A stretch of DNA of 43,611 nt from an uncultured Rikenellaceae bacterium (GTDB lineage: Bacteria > Bacteroidota > Bacteroidia > Bacteroidales > Rikenellaceae), in assembly GCA_904501625.1 (NCBI GenBank), contig CAJGBR010000007.1, positions 1 through 43,611 of the forward strand, given 5' to 3'. Made by a program: the position numbers and the translations under genes. Of this stretch, positions 7,102 to 16,049 are shown piece after piece (positions within the stretch are counted from its first letter, which is position 1; the number at the start of each line of letters is the position of its first letter). The notes beneath the pieces are model-generated. The model searched no databases, had not been told where the DNA came from, and saw only the letters and a list, made by a program, of their open reading frames with translations.

Positions 7102-8001
7102 ATGAATGTAGTAAAGTTTATATATAATCCCTATTCAGGACAAAGTTTTATTACAGATTTTCTTGATGATATAATTCGAATGCATCAGCATCACGGATAT
7201 ATCATAATTCCCTATTGTATTACGTTTACCTCAGCCGACTGCGATTTCTTTGAATTGGAATGCAGAGACTTGCACCATATTTTGATTGCAGGAGGAGATG
7301 GAACGGTTAATTATGTGGTCAATATAATGAAACAGATGGGGGTGGATATACCGATTGCAATCTTGCCCACAGGTACAGCAAACGATTTTGCAATGCAGTT
7401 GAGAATGCCGGTAAATGTGTTGAGTGCTTGCCGAGAGATACTCAAAGGTAGTGTCAAGCGTATTGACCTGGGTAATGCAGGCGGAAAGTATTTTGTCAAT
7501 GTGTTCAGTTGTGGATTGTTTACCGATGTGTCACAAAAGACTCCTACTATGTTGAAAAATGCTCTGGGTAAATTGGCATATTACCTCGGAGGACTAAACG
7601 AGTTGCCAAATTTCAGAAAATTGAATATCAGTATCAAAGGAGATAATGGTCAATTCGAAGGACAGTCGTTGATATTTTTTGTGTTTAACGGACAGACTGC
7701 CGGCAGTATGCGACTTGCATATAATGCGGATATTCAAGATGGATTGCTTGATGTGATCGTAGTACAATCGGGTAATATCGTCAATACGCTGAATATGGTG
7801 ATGAAATTCATCAATAGCGGAGGAAAAAGTTACCCTCAGGGAATGGTTCATTTCCAGTGCTCACATCTCGAAATCGAATCACAAACAGATGTGACTACCG
7901 ACATTGACGGACAACCTGGACCACGTTTCCCATTTGAGATAACCTGTGAAAAGGGGGCACTTCAAGTAATTTGTCCTAATTGTGAGGTTATTGTCGAGTA
8001 A
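7102..8001 (+). CDS. Diacylglycerol/lipid kinase family protein (YegS/BmrU-like)
   Basis: A 299-residue soluble lipid kinase of the DAGK catalytic family, which phosphorylates lipid hydroxyls with ATP. Visible motifs are NPYSG near the N-terminus, the nucleotide loop GGDGTVNYVVN at about residues 64-74, and LPTGTANDFA. The YegS-type C-terminal beta-sandwich contains TDIDGQPGP. The ATG at 7102 is preferred over an in-frame TTG at 7096. It follows the M23 lipoprotein gene closely, so the pair is likely co-transcribed. The lipid substrate (diacylglycerol, phosphatidylglycerol or a sphingoid base, which Bacteroidales often make) cannot be told from the sequence. Confidence 0.88.
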   Translation: MNVVKFIYNPYSGQSFITDFLDDIIRMHQHHGYIIIPYCITFTSADCDFFELECRDLHHILIAGGDGTVNYVVNIMKQMGVDIPIAILPTGTANDFAMQLRMPVNVLSACREILKGSVKRIDLGNAGGKYFVNVFSCGLFTDVSQKTPTMLKNALGKLAYYLGGLNELPNFRKLNISIKGDNGQFEGQSLIFFVFNGQTAGSMRLAYNADIQDGLLDVIVVQSGNIVNTLNMVMKFINSGGKSYPQGMVHFQCSHLEIESQTDVTTDIDGQPGPRFPFEITCEKGALQVICPNCEVIVE

Positions 8002-8007
8002 AATGCT

Positions 8008-8015
8008 TATCTTTG
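8008..8015 (+). promoter_or_regulatory. Probable -7 element for lpdA
   Basis: TATCTTTG lies 26 bases before the lpdA ATG, just after the lipid kinase stop. A clear -33 element is not visible. Confidence 0.45.
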
Positions 8016-8041
8016 CACACAAATAAATTTTGAAAAATACT

Positions 8042-9439
8042 ATGGAAGAAAAATTTGACGTAATTGTAATTGGTAGCGGTCCTGGTGGATATGTTGCTGC
8101 AATCCGTGCTGCACAACTCGGTCATAAAACAGCAGTTGTTGAACGTGCAGAACTCGGTGGTGTGTGTCTTAACTGGGGTTGTATCCCAACTAAGGCTTTG
8201 TTGAAGAGTGCACAAGTGTATACTTATACTCGTCACGCTGCGAATTATGGTATCGAAATCGTTGGTGAAAGTCGTCCTGATTTCGAAAAAATTATTGCTC
8301 GCAGCCGTAACGTCGCTGATACAATGAATAAAGGTATCCAATTCTTGTTGAAGAAAAACGGCGTTCAAGTAATTTGCGGTCACGGTCGTTTGGCTGGTAA
8401 CGGTCAGGTGGAAGTTACTCCGGCTGAAGGCGATAAATTTATGGTTGAAGCTAAGCACATTATTCTTGCAACAGGTGCACGTCCTCGTGAATTGCCGTTC
8501 TTGCCCGTAGATGGAAAATATGTAATCAACTCTCGTCACGCACTGACTCTGGCTGAACAACCTGAAAGTATGGTAGTGGTTGGTTCAGGTGCAATTGGTA
8601 GCGAATTAGCTGCATTCTATTCTGCTATCGGAACGAAGGTAACTATCGTTGAGTACTTGCCGAATCTTGTTCCGCTGGAAGACGAAGAGGTCAGCAAACA
8701 AATTGAACGTTCGTTCCGAAAAGCCGGTATTGCAACACGCGTGTCAACAACAGTTAAGAGTGTTGAGGTTGTTGATGGTAAATGTAAAGTTACAGTTGAA
8801 GGCAAGAAGGGTGTTGAAGTTATCGAAGCTCAGACAGTTTTGGCTGCAGTTGGTATCAAGTCAAATATTGAAAATATCGGTCTTGAAGAACTCGGAATTC
8901 AGGTTGAACGCGATAAGGTTGTTGTTGATGACTACTATCGTACCTCTGTTGAAGGAGTATACGCAATTGGTGATATCGTACACGGACCGGCTTTGGCACA
9001 CGTTGCATCAGCTGAAGCTCTCTGCTGCGTTGAAAAACTCAGTGGTTTGAATCCGGCAACTGTTGATTACCAAAACATCCCCTCTTGTGTGTACACATCA
9101 CCTGAGGTTGCATCCGTTGGTATGACTGAACGCGAAGCTGTAGAAAAAGGTTTCGAAGTTAAAATCGGTAAATTCCCGTATACTGCATCTGGTAAGGCTA
9201 CTGCAGCTGGTGATAAAGATGGTTTCGTAAAGGTTGTGGCTGATGCCAAGACTGATGATGTACTTGGAGTTCACCTCGTAGGTCTGAATGTTACAGAGAT
9301 GATTGCAGAACCTACTATGGTGCGTGCTTTGGGCGGAAAGGTTGCACAAATTATGCGTACAATCCATCCTCACCCGACTATGAGTGAAGCTGTTATGGAA
9401 GCTGCTGCTGCTGTTCACAACGAAGCAATTCACGTATAG
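8042..9439 (+). CDS. lpdA: Dihydrolipoyl dehydrogenase (E3)
   Basis: A flavoprotein that reoxidises dihydrolipoamide with NAD+ for 2-oxoacid dehydrogenases and the glycine cleavage system. The ATG at 8042 gives 465 residues; the in-frame TTG at 8030 is less likely. The FAD-binding GSGPGGYVAA is at residues 11-20. The redox disulfide is C42-C47 in VCLNWGCIPTK. The NAD fold has VVGSGAIGSELA, and the catalytic His444 lies in HPHPTMSE near the C-terminus. No E1 or E2 gene is in the window. Arginine codons are mostly CGT, as in the other probable high-expression genes here. Confidence 0.97.
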   Translation: MEEKFDVIVIGSGPGGYVAAIRAAQLGHKTAVVERAELGGVCLNWGCIPTKALLKSAQVYTYTRHAANYGIEIVGESRPDFEKIIARSRNVADTMNKGIQFLLKKNGVQVICGHGRLAGNGQVEVTPAEGDKFMVEAKHIILATGARPRELPFLPVDGKYVINSRHALTLAEQPESMVVVGSGAIGSELAAFYSAIGTKVTIVEYLPNLVPLEDEEVSKQIERSFRKAGIATRVSTTVKSVEVVDGKCKVTVEGKKGVEVIEAQTVLAAVGIKSNIENIGLEELGIQVERDKVVVDDYYRTSVEGVYAIGDIVHGPALAHVASAEALCCVEKLSGLNPATVDYQNIPSCVYTSPEVASVGMTEREAVEKGFEVKIGKFPYTASGKATAAGDKDGFVKVVADAKTDDVLGVHLVGLNVTEMIAEPTMVRALGGKVAQIMRTIHPHPTMSEAVMEAAAAVHNEAIHV

Positions 9440-9460
9440 TTTGTCGAATATATGATAATA

Positions 9461-9494
9461 AAGACGAGTCTGTTCAGGTGGACAGACTCGTCTT
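9461..9494 (+). terminator. Intrinsic terminator of lpdA
   Basis: A 13-base-pair perfect stem (AAGACGAGTCTGT / ACAGACTCGTCTT) with an 8-base loop is followed by GTTTTTAAT. Confidence 0.88.
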
Positions 9495-9532
9495 GTTTTT
9501 AATATCTTCAATAAATAAAATTAGTAAAATAT

Positions 9533-9563
9533 AAGAGGGCATTTCTCATCGGAATGCCCTCTT
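9533..9563 (-). terminator. Intrinsic terminator of gapA
   Basis: An 11-base-pair stem (AAGAGGGCATT / AATGCCCTCTT) lies 26 bases past the gapA stop, with an AT-rich tract downstream on the minus strand. Confidence 0.8.
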
Positions 9564-9588
9564 ATTTGTGTTTTAATTGAAGATTAAA

Positions 9589-10593
9589 CTATTTAACAGT
9601 GTCAATGTATCTGATCAATTCAACAACTTTGTTAGAGTAACCCCATTCGTTATCATACCAAGATACAAGTTTAACGAAGTTGCCATTCAAAGCGATACCT
9701 GCTTTTTCGTCGAAGATAGATGTATTTGCATTGTTGATGAAGTCAGAAGAAACAACAGCTTCGTCTGTATATGCGAGGATGCCTTTGAGTTCGCCTTCAG
9801 AAGCCTTTTTAACTGCAGCGCAAATTTCTTCGTATGTAGCTGATTTTTCAAGACGGCAAGTCAAGTCAACAACAGAAACGTCTGCAGTAGGAATGCGGAA
9901 TGACATACCTGTGAGTTTGCCTTTCAGTGCTGGAATAACTACGCCAACAGCCTTTGCAGCACCTGTTGAAGATGGAATAATGTTACCGATAACAGAACGA
10001 CCACCTCTCCAATCCTTCATAGACGGACCGTCAACTGTCTTTTGAGTTGCAGTTGCAGCGTGAACTGTAGTCATCAAACCTTCGATGATGCCGAAGTTAT
10101 CGTGGATAACCTTTGCCAACGGAGCCAAGCAGTTTGTTGTACAAGATGCGTTTGACAAAATTTTAATGTCAGAGGTGTAGGTCTGATTGTTTACACCCAT
10201 AACAAACATTGGAGTATCGTCTTTTGAAGGAGCTGACATTACGACCTTCTTAGCACCAGCTTCGATGTGTTTACCTGCGAGTTCTTTTGTCAAGAATAGA
10301 CCTGTAGATTCTACGACGTAAGTTGCATCAACTTCGTTCCATTTAAGTTGAGCTGGATCTTTTTCGTTAGTTACACGAATAGCCTTACCATTAACAATCA
10401 ATTTTCCGTCTTTGACGTCAACGGTACCGTTGAATGGTCCGTGAACGGTGTCATACTTAAGCATATAAGCCATATAATCCACTGGGATAAGGTCGTTGAT
10501 TCCAACGACGTCAACACCTTGAGCTACGGCAGCTCTGAATACCAGGCGGCCGATGCGTCCGAAACCGTTGATACCGATTTTAATCTGTGACAT
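9589..10593 (-). CDS. gapA: Type I glyceraldehyde-3-phosphate dehydrogenase
   Basis: A glycolytic enzyme that converts glyceraldehyde-3-phosphate, NAD+ and phosphate to 1,3-bisphosphoglycerate. The 334-residue length is normal. The Rossmann start is INGFGRIGR (residues 8-16). Asp34 in GINDL marks NAD+ rather than NADP+ preference. The catalytic motif SNASCTTNC has Cys151, with His178 in TTVHAA. It is a single-gene unit facing lpdA. A -7 element lies at 10642-10649. Codon use is strongly biased, as expected for an abundant enzyme. Confidence 0.98.
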   Translation of the reverse strand: MSQIKIGINGFGRIGRLVFRAAVAQGVDVVGINDLIPVDYMAYMLKYDTVHGPFNGTVDVKDGKLIVNGKAIRVTNEKDPAQLKWNEVDATYVVESTGLFLTKELAGKHIEAGAKKVVMSAPSKDDTPMFVMGVNNQTYTSDIKILSNASCTTNCLAPLAKVIHDNFGIIEGLMTTVHAATATQKTVDGPSMKDWRGGRSVIGNIIPSSTGAAKAVGVVIPALKGKLTGMSFRIPTADVSVVDLTCRLEKSATYEEICAAVKKASEGELKGILAYTDEAVVSSDFINNANTSIFDEKAGIALNGNFVKLVSWYDNEWGYSNKVVELIRYIDTVK

Positions 10594-10641
10594 AACTAAA
10601 AAATTTATTGAGTTCGTTAATATTTGATTTCAAATTTGCCA

Positions 10642-10649
10642 CAAAGATA
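10642..10649 (-). promoter_or_regulatory. Probable -7 element for gapA
   Basis: TATCTTTG on the minus strand, 48 bases upstream of the ATG. An imperfect TTTCG sits where the -33 should be. Confidence 0.45.
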
Positions 10650-10817
10650 CTAATTTTTAATTGAATTAATCGAAATATCTTTTTTTTTAGACAATTATAT
10701 CGAATTATTTTTCCTTAGAGGGAATATCGCTGCAAATAGAGTGCCGATACGTTCTGTTCATAAGTAAAAAATACGAGCGTTATGATTCTTTTGGGTGTTG
10801 TTGTTGAGGAGTTTTAA

Positions 10818-10848
10818 TTTGTGGATTGCTAAAAAATAGTTAACTTTG
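10818..10848 (+). promoter_or_regulatory. Bacteroidota-type promoter for dpp7
   Basis: TTTG (10818-10821), a 19-base spacer and TAACTTTG (10841-10848), ending 36 bases before the ATG at 10885. The rest of the 291-base gap between gapA and this gene shows no other structure that I can support. Confidence 0.65.
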
Positions 10849-10884
10849 TGGAAAATTTATAAAATCAGAATTTAAACTTAAAAT

Positions 10885-13029
10885 ATGAAGAGAAAACTTT
10901 TAATGATTGTGGCGGCGGGAGCAATGTTGTTTTCGACGTCAGTTCGTGCAGATGAGGGAATGTGGCTGTTGCCATTCTTAACAAAACAGAATCTCGCGAA
11001 GATGAAGGCTGAAGGTTGTAAACTCTCAGCAAAGGATATTTATGATGTGAACAATAGTTCTTTGAAAGATGCAATTGTGCAGTTCGGTGGCGGTTGTACA
11101 GGTGAACTTGTCTCACCCAAAGGTCTTTTGTTGACTAACCACCACTGTGGTTATGATGCAATTCGTTCGCATAGTACTGTTGAACACGACTACCTGAAAA
11201 ATGGTTTCTGGGCAATGTCGATGGAGGAAGAGATTCCGACTCCGGGATTGACTGTTCGTGTGATGAAAGAGATTGTTGATGTTACGGCAGAGGTTACTGC
11301 AGGCGTGACTGAAGAGATGGACGAAATTAAACGTGAAGAACTTATCAAAAAGAATATTGATAGTTATTTGGCAAACTACAATAATCCTAAGGGATATGAT
11401 GTGCAAATCAAAGAGTTCTTGGGTGGTAACCAATATCTGTTGTTGATTTCTGAGATTTTTAAAGATGTGCGTTTGGTTGGAGCACCTCCATCATCAATCG
11501 GTAAATTCGGTGGCGAAACAGATAACTGGATGTGGCCTCGTCATACAGGTGACTTTTCGGTGTTCAGAGTTTATACTGCACCCGACGGATCACCGGCTGA
11601 ATACTCAAAAGATAATGTTCCGTATGTTCCGAAAAACTACTTGAAAGTTTCTTTGAAGGGTTATAAGCCTGGTGATTTTGCGATGATTATCGGATTCCCT
11701 GGACGTACTAACCGTTATATGTCTTCTTATGAAATCGACCACGTGATTAATCAAGAAAATCCGAACAGAATCTATATTCGTGGTGAACGTCAGAAACTTA
11801 TGATGGAAGATATGGTATCTTCTGATGCAATTAGAATTCAATACTCATCGAAGTATGCACGTTCTTCGAATTATTGGAAGAACTCAATCGGAATGGTTCG
11901 TGGTCTGAAAAATCTGAAAGTTGCTGATAAAAAGCGTGCTCAAGAGGCAACATTCGAAGAGTGGGTTAATCAAATTCCAGACAGACAGGCTCTTTACGGT
12001 GAGGCTCTCAAAATGAAACGTGAGTATGTGGAAAAGACTGCTCCATATCAGAATGTTTCACAACAGTTGACAGAAGCTTTGGCTACAAGTGTAGAGATTC
12101 TGGGCTTCTCTCAACAAGCGATGTCGATGCTGAAGAAGGGTGTTGATGTTAAAGATATTAAGGCTAAGTTCGCAGAGTTGTACAAAGATTATAATCTCTC
12201 GACAGACCGCAAGATTGCAAAACGTATGTTCCAGATTATCAAGGAACGTTTGGCTGAAAACGAATTGCCTACTGCATATAAGGAGGTGATCGCAAACTAT
12301 GAAAATATCGATGCATTTGTTGAAGCAATGTATAGCTCGACAATTTTGAACTCGTATGAATCATTGTGTGAGGCACTCGATAAAAATGCAGAATCAAAAG
12401 ATGCGTTGATGGCTCAGTTGTCCGAAGAAATTGTAGGAAAGACAAGTACATCTGTTTGGATTTCAATCATTAACAACAATAATCCGATTAAGGAATTGGC
12501 TGATGAGAAACATCGTGCTCACAGATTGTTCATCAAGGGTTGGATTGAAATGAATCCGAATAAATTGCCCTATCCGGATGCAAACCTGACAATGAGAATT
12601 ACCTATGGCCAAGTGTTGCCGTATTCTCCAAGAGATGGTGTTGACTATCATTATTACACAACTCTCAAAGGTGTGATGGAAAAAGAAAATCCTGAAAATC
12701 CAGTTGAGTTTACAGTAGAACCTCGTTTGAAAGAACTCTACCAGAATAAGGACTATGGTCGTTATGGTGTGAAGGGTGAAATGCCTGTGGCATTCCTGTC
12801 AAATAACGACATTACCGGTGGTAACTCAGGTAGCCCAGTAATCAATGGAAAGGGTGAACTTATCGGTATCGCATTTGATGGTAACTGGGAAGCAATGAGT
12901 GGTGACGTTGCATTCGAACCTGAATTGCAAAGAACCATCAGTGTAGATATCCGTTACGTGTTATTTGTAATCGATAAGTTTGCAGGTGCAGGCCACTTGG
13001 TTGATGAAATGACACTTGTAGAAAAATAA
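10885..13029 (+). CDS. dpp7: S46 family dipeptidyl peptidase, DPP7-like
   Basis: A secreted serine exopeptidase that releases dipeptides from oligopeptides in the periplasm. It has 714 residues with a signal peptide ending near VRADEGMW. The chymotrypsin-like triad is visible as His in TNHHCGY (86-87), Asp223 in HTGDFS and Ser648 in GGNSGSP. The residue 18 after the serine is Gly666 (FDGNWE). In P. gingivalis DPP11 the matching residue is Arg673, which selects Asp/Glu, while DPP7 has Gly and prefers hydrophobic P1. This protein is therefore predicted to be DPP7-type. It is a single-gene unit with its own promoter and hairpin. Confidence 0.94.
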   Translation: MKRKLLMIVAAGAMLFSTSVRADEGMWLLPFLTKQNLAKMKAEGCKLSAKDIYDVNNSSLKDAIVQFGGGCTGELVSPKGLLLTNHHCGYDAIRSHSTVEHDYLKNGFWAMSMEEEIPTPGLTVRVMKEIVDVTAEVTAGVTEEMDEIKREELIKKNIDSYLANYNNPKGYDVQIKEFLGGNQYLLLISEIFKDVRLVGAPPSSIGKFGGETDNWMWPRHTGDFSVFRVYTAPDGSPAEYSKDNVPYVPKNYLKVSLKGYKPGDFAMIIGFPGRTNRYMSSYEIDHVINQENPNRIYIRGERQKLMMEDMVSSDAIRIQYSSKYARSSNYWKNSIGMVRGLKNLKVADKKRAQEATFEEWVNQIPDRQALYGEALKMKREYVEKTAPYQNVSQQLTEALATSVEILGFSQQAMSMLKKGVDVKDIKAKFAELYKDYNLSTDRKIAKRMFQIIKERLAENELPTAYKEVIANYENIDAFVEAMYSSTILNSYESLCEALDKNAESKDALMAQLSEEIVGKTSTSVWISIINNNNPIKELADEKHRAHRLFIKGWIEMNPNKLPYPDANLTMRITYGQVLPYSPRDGVDYHYYTTLKGVMEKENPENPVEFTVEPRLKELYQNKDYGRYGVKGEMPVAFLSNNDITGGNSGSPVINGKGELIGIAFDGNWEAMSGDVAFEPELQRTISVDIRYVLFVIDKFAGAGHLVDEMTLVEK

Positions 13030-13054
13030 AAAATCTACATAAAATAAAGTGTGC

Positions 13055-13085
13055 AAAGCGGTGCTTTTTCGTAAAGTGCCGCTTT
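13055..13085 (+). terminator. Hairpin after dpp7, probable terminator
   Basis: A 13-pair stem with two G-T wobbles (13055-13067 with 13073-13085) and a TTCGT loop, starting 25 bases after the stop codon. The following T run is weak. Confidence 0.55.
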
Positions 13086-13164
13086 GTTGCATTGGTGCTG
13101 TGTTGGAAATGATTTTTGTGGTAAAAAAAACCGAGAAAATTTTTATAAATCGGAAATTATAGAG

Positions 13165-13172
13165 TAACTTTG
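13165..13172 (+). promoter_or_regulatory. Probable -7 element for the mce-mmd operon
   Basis: TAACTTTG lies 66 bases upstream of the mce ATG, leaving a leader of about 60 bases. No clear -33 TTG is present, only an AT-rich stretch. The ATG at 13239 is preferred over an upstream in-frame start at 13170, which overlaps this element. Confidence 0.45.
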
Positions 13173-13238
13173 TACGATGAATTGTTACACAAATTTTGTG
13201 TATTGAAACTAAATAAATTAACTCAAAATAACATAATT

Positions 13239-13649
13239 ATGAACATTACTCACATTGAGCACATCGGCGTGGCTGTAAAGAGCCTCGAAGTGTCAATCCC
13301 ACAATGGGAATTGTTGCTTGGTAGCAAATGCTATCGTATTGAAGAAGTTGAATCACAGAAGGTGCGTACAGCATTCTTTAAGGTCGGACAAACTAAAATT
13401 GAGTTGTTGGAACCGACATCACCTGAAAGTACAATCGCAAAATTCTTGGAAAACAAGGGCGAAGGAGTACACCATTTGGCTTATGCCGTTGAAGACGTTG
13501 ACGGATCATTGGCAGAATGTGAAGAAAAAGGAATGCGTTTGATCGATAAAACATCTCGCCCAGGTGCAGATGGACTGTCAATCGGATTCTTGCACCCGAA
13601 ATCAACAGGTAGTGTGTTGACAGAACTTTGTGAAGATAAAAACAAATAA
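13239..13649 (+). CDS. mce: Methylmalonyl-CoA epimerase
   Basis: It interconverts (R)- and (S)-methylmalonyl-CoA, linking the B12-dependent mutase to the decarboxylase. The 136-residue glyoxalase/VOC-fold protein has metal ligands visible as His8 in HIEHIGVAV, a His in EGVHHLAYAV and Glu in LTELCE at the C-terminus. The start at 13239 gives the canonical N-terminus MNITHIEHIG. It is the first gene of a five-gene unit, 9 bases before mmdA, so its place in the propionate pathway is clear from context as well as sequence. Confidence 0.95.
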   Translation: MNITHIEHIGVAVKSLEVSIPQWELLLGSKCYRIEEVESQKVRTAFFKVGQTKIELLEPTSPESTIAKFLENKGEGVHHLAYAVEDVDGSLAECEEKGMRLIDKTSRPGADGLSIGFLHPKSTGSVLTELCEDKNK

Positions 13650-13658
13650 TCTGCTACT

Positions 13659-15221
13659 ATGAGTACAAATAGCGAAAAAATTAAACAACTGATTGACCTG
13701 AGAGCTGAAGCAAAAATCGGTGGAGGTCAGAAACGTATTGATGCACAACACGAAAAAGGAAAATACACAGCTCGTGAACGTATCGAAATGTTGTTGGACG
13801 AAGGCTCTTTCGAAGAATTTGATATGTTCGTGACACACCGTTGTTCAGACTTCGGTATGGACAAGAGTCACTATTATGGAGACGGTGTTGTAACAGGTTA
13901 TGGTACAATTGATGGACGTTTGGTTTACATCTTTGCACAAGATTTTACCGTGACTGCAGGTTCATTGTCTAAGACAATGTCTGAAAAGATCTGCAAGATT
14001 ATGGATATGGCAATGACAAACGGAGCTCCTTGTATCGGTCTGAACGACTCAGGTGGAGCACGTATCCAAGAAGGTGTCAACGCATTGGCAGGTTATGCAG
14101 AAATCTTCCAACGTAACGTAATGTCTTCAGGTGTTATTCCTCAAATCTCAGCAATTTTGGGTCCGTGTGCAGGTGGTGCAGTTTACTCGCCAGCATTGAC
14201 AGACTTCACTATTATGAGAAGAAATACAAGTTATATGTTCTTGACAGGTCCGAAGGTTGTAAAAACAGTTACAGGTGAAGTCGTAACTCAAGAACAACTC
14301 GGTGGTGCATCTGTTCACTCAACAAAGAGTGGTGTTGCACACTTCGCAGTAGATACTGAAGAAGAATGTATGTCATTGATTCGTAACTTGTTGAGCTATA
14401 TTCCGCAAAATAATTGCGAAGATGCTCCGGTTATGACTTGTATGGACCCGATTGATCGTCTTGAAGATTCATTGAATGAAATCATTCCAGATAATCCAAA
14501 CAAACCATACGATATGTACGAAGTTATTCGTGCAATTGTCGATAATGGCGAATTCCTCGAATCTCACGAAAACTATGCTAAAAATATCATCACTTGCTTT
14601 GCCCGTTTCAATGGCCAAAGCGTAGGTATCATTGCTAACCAACCCAAGGCAATGGCCGGTGTACTTGATATCAATGCTTCACGTAAGGCAGCTCGTTTCG
14701 TTAGATTCTGTGATGCGTTTAATATTCCGATCGTGACCTTGGTTGACGTTCCGGGATTCTTGCCAGGAACAGGTCAAGAATATGGTGGCGTAATCGTTCA
14801 CGGTGCAAAATTGTTGTTTGCATACTGTGAAGCAACAGTTCCTAAAGTTACAGTAACATTGCGTAAAGCATATGGTGGTGCATATATCGTTATGAGTTCA
14901 AAACATATCCGTGGCGATATCAACTATGCTTGGCCACCAGCTGAAATCGCAGTTATGGGTGCAAGCGGTGCAGTAGAAGTTTTGTCTGCAAAGGAAATAT
15001 CAGCAGTTGAAGATCCGGAAGCAAAACAAAAACTTATCGCAGAAAAAGAAGCAGAATATCGTGATAAATTCTCAAATCCGTATGTTGCCGCTAAATATGG
15101 CTACATTGATGACGTGATCGAACCACGTAATACACGCTTCCGTATTATCCGTGCACTTCAATCGCTGGCAACTAAGAAACTCGTAAACCCAGCTAAGAAA
15201 CACTCGAACATTCCGTTGTAA
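13659..15221 (+). CDS. mmdA: Methylmalonyl-CoA decarboxylase alpha subunit (carboxyltransferase)
   Basis: It transfers the carboxyl group of (S)-methylmalonyl-CoA to the biotin of MmdC, producing propionyl-CoA. The 520-residue length is normal for the family. The two crotonase-like halves show the acyl-CoA pocket GGARIQEGVNALAGYAEIF with GPCAGGAVYSPALTDF, and in the C-terminal half VDVPGFLPGTGQEYGG with KAYGGAYIVM. The sequence alone would also fit a propionyl-CoA carboxylase beta subunit. The downstream membrane subunits, and the lack of a biotin carboxylase gene, favour the sodium-pump decarboxylase. Confidence 0.95.
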   Translation: MSTNSEKIKQLIDLRAEAKIGGGQKRIDAQHEKGKYTARERIEMLLDEGSFEEFDMFVTHRCSDFGMDKSHYYGDGVVTGYGTIDGRLVYIFAQDFTVTAGSLSKTMSEKICKIMDMAMTNGAPCIGLNDSGGARIQEGVNALAGYAEIFQRNVMSSGVIPQISAILGPCAGGAVYSPALTDFTIMRRNTSYMFLTGPKVVKTVTGEVVTQEQLGGASVHSTKSGVAHFAVDTEEECMSLIRNLLSYIPQNNCEDAPVMTCMDPIDRLEDSLNEIIPDNPNKPYDMYEVIRAIVDNGEFLESHENYAKNIITCFARFNGQSVGIIANQPKAMAGVLDINASRKAARFVRFCDAFNIPIVTLVDVPGFLPGTGQEYGGVIVHGAKLLFAYCEATVPKVTVTLRKAYGGAYIVMSSKHIRGDINYAWPPAEIAVMGASGAVEVLSAKEISAVEDPEAKQKLIAEKEAEYRDKFSNPYVAAKYGYIDDVIEPRNTRFRIIRALQSLATKKLVNPAKKHSNIPL

Positions 15222-15236
15222 TAAATCGAAACAATT

Positions 15237-15602
15237 ATGAATTCAATGTTAGAGTTAGGTTGGTCAGAGATATTGGCAATTACACTGATCGGATTTTCGT
15301 TGGTCTTTATAGTGTTGGTCATCTTGATCTACATTATTAAATTGTTTGGTGTAGTATTTACCCGCAACCAGAAAAAACGAGTTGCAACAACTCAAAATAC
15401 TCCGGTAGAAGAGGTTAAATTGCCCCATATGGTCGGCTCTGAAGAAGCTGCAGCTATCGCAATGGCAATCAGCCTATATACCGATGTGATGCACGACCAC
15501 GAATCTGAAATCCTGACTATCCAAAAGGTAAAACGAGTTTACTCACCGTGGAACTCAAAAATCTACGGATTTACACAAGTACCAGAACGTAACAGAAAAT
15601 AA
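15237..15602 (+). CDS. mmdD: Sodium-pump decarboxylase small membrane subunit (OadG/MmdD-like)
   Basis: A 121-residue protein with one N-terminal membrane helix (about residues 9-35, LAITLIGFSLVFIVLVILI), then a charged linker and a cytosolic tail (HESEILTIQKVKRVYSPWNS). The OadG/MmdD subunit holds the carboxyltransferase and biotin subunits to the membrane beta subunit. Assignment rests on the single-helix architecture and its position between mmdA and the biotin carrier gene. It follows mmdA by 15 bases and precedes mmdC by 4. Confidence 0.85.
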   Translation: MNSMLELGWSEILAITLIGFSLVFIVLVILIYIIKLFGVVFTRNQKKRVATTQNTPVEEVKLPHMVGSEEAAAIAMAISLYTDVMHDHESEILTIQKVKRVYSPWNSKIYGFTQVPERNRK

Positions 15603-15606
15603 AGCA

Positions 15607-16047
15607 ATGAAAAATTACACATTCAAAATAAACGAAAACGAATATAACGTGCAGATCGAAAAACTGGATAAAGATTCAAATCACGCACGTGTAATCGTTA
15701 ACGGCGTAGAATATGACGTCGAAGTTGCAGGCCGTACAAAACCTGTTGCTGCAAAACCACAATTGGGAACTGTAAAGGCAGCTCCAGTGGCAGAAGCTGC
15801 ACCAATCGTAAACAAACCTCGTCCAGCAGTAGGAGGTGGTGCAATTACAAGCCCACTGCCAGGAACAGTAGTCTCAGTTAATGTTGCAGTAGGCGATAAA
15901 GTGACTATGGGTCAGACTATTATGGTGCTCGAAGCAATGAAGATGGAAAACAATATCACAGCAGATCGTGATGGCGTTGTTAAAGAAATCGCTGCTCAAA
16001 AGGGTGCTGCCGTAATGGAAGGTGATACATTAATCGTGGTTGGCTAA
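15607..16047 (+). CDS. mmdC: Biotin carboxyl carrier subunit of methylmalonyl-CoA decarboxylase
   Basis: A 146-residue protein that carries CO2 as carboxybiotin from MmdA to the membrane subunit MmdB. The N-terminal half (1-45) is a small beta domain, followed by an Ala/Pro-rich flexible linker (45-75). The biotinyl domain (about 78-146) has the biotinylation motif LEAMKMENN with Lys112. The next gene starts 2 bases after its stop, a very tight spacing that fits coupled expression of the complex. Confidence 0.95.
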   Translation: MKNYTFKINENEYNVQIEKLDKDSNHARVIVNGVEYDVEVAGRTKPVAAKPQLGTVKAAPVAEAAPIVNKPRPAVGGGAITSPLPGTVVSVNVAVGDKVTMGQTIMVLEAMKMENNITADRDGVVKEIAAQKGAAVMEGDTLIVVG

Positions 16048-16049
16048 TT

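Noticed and set aside
7988..8560. 190-codon open frame on the minus strand over the start of lpdA
   Set aside because: A shadow of lpdA with Cys/Thr/Phe-rich low-quality sequence and no start context.
9098..9511. 137-codon open frame on the minus strand over the end of lpdA
   Set aside because: It is antisense to a clear lpdA and covers its terminator; composition is Ser/His/Cys-rich and unlike a real protein.
10594..10884. Possible riboswitch or small RNA in the 291-base gap between gapA and dpp7
   Set aside because: Apart from the two promoters, no conserved riboswitch motif or stable hairpin could be found by eye.
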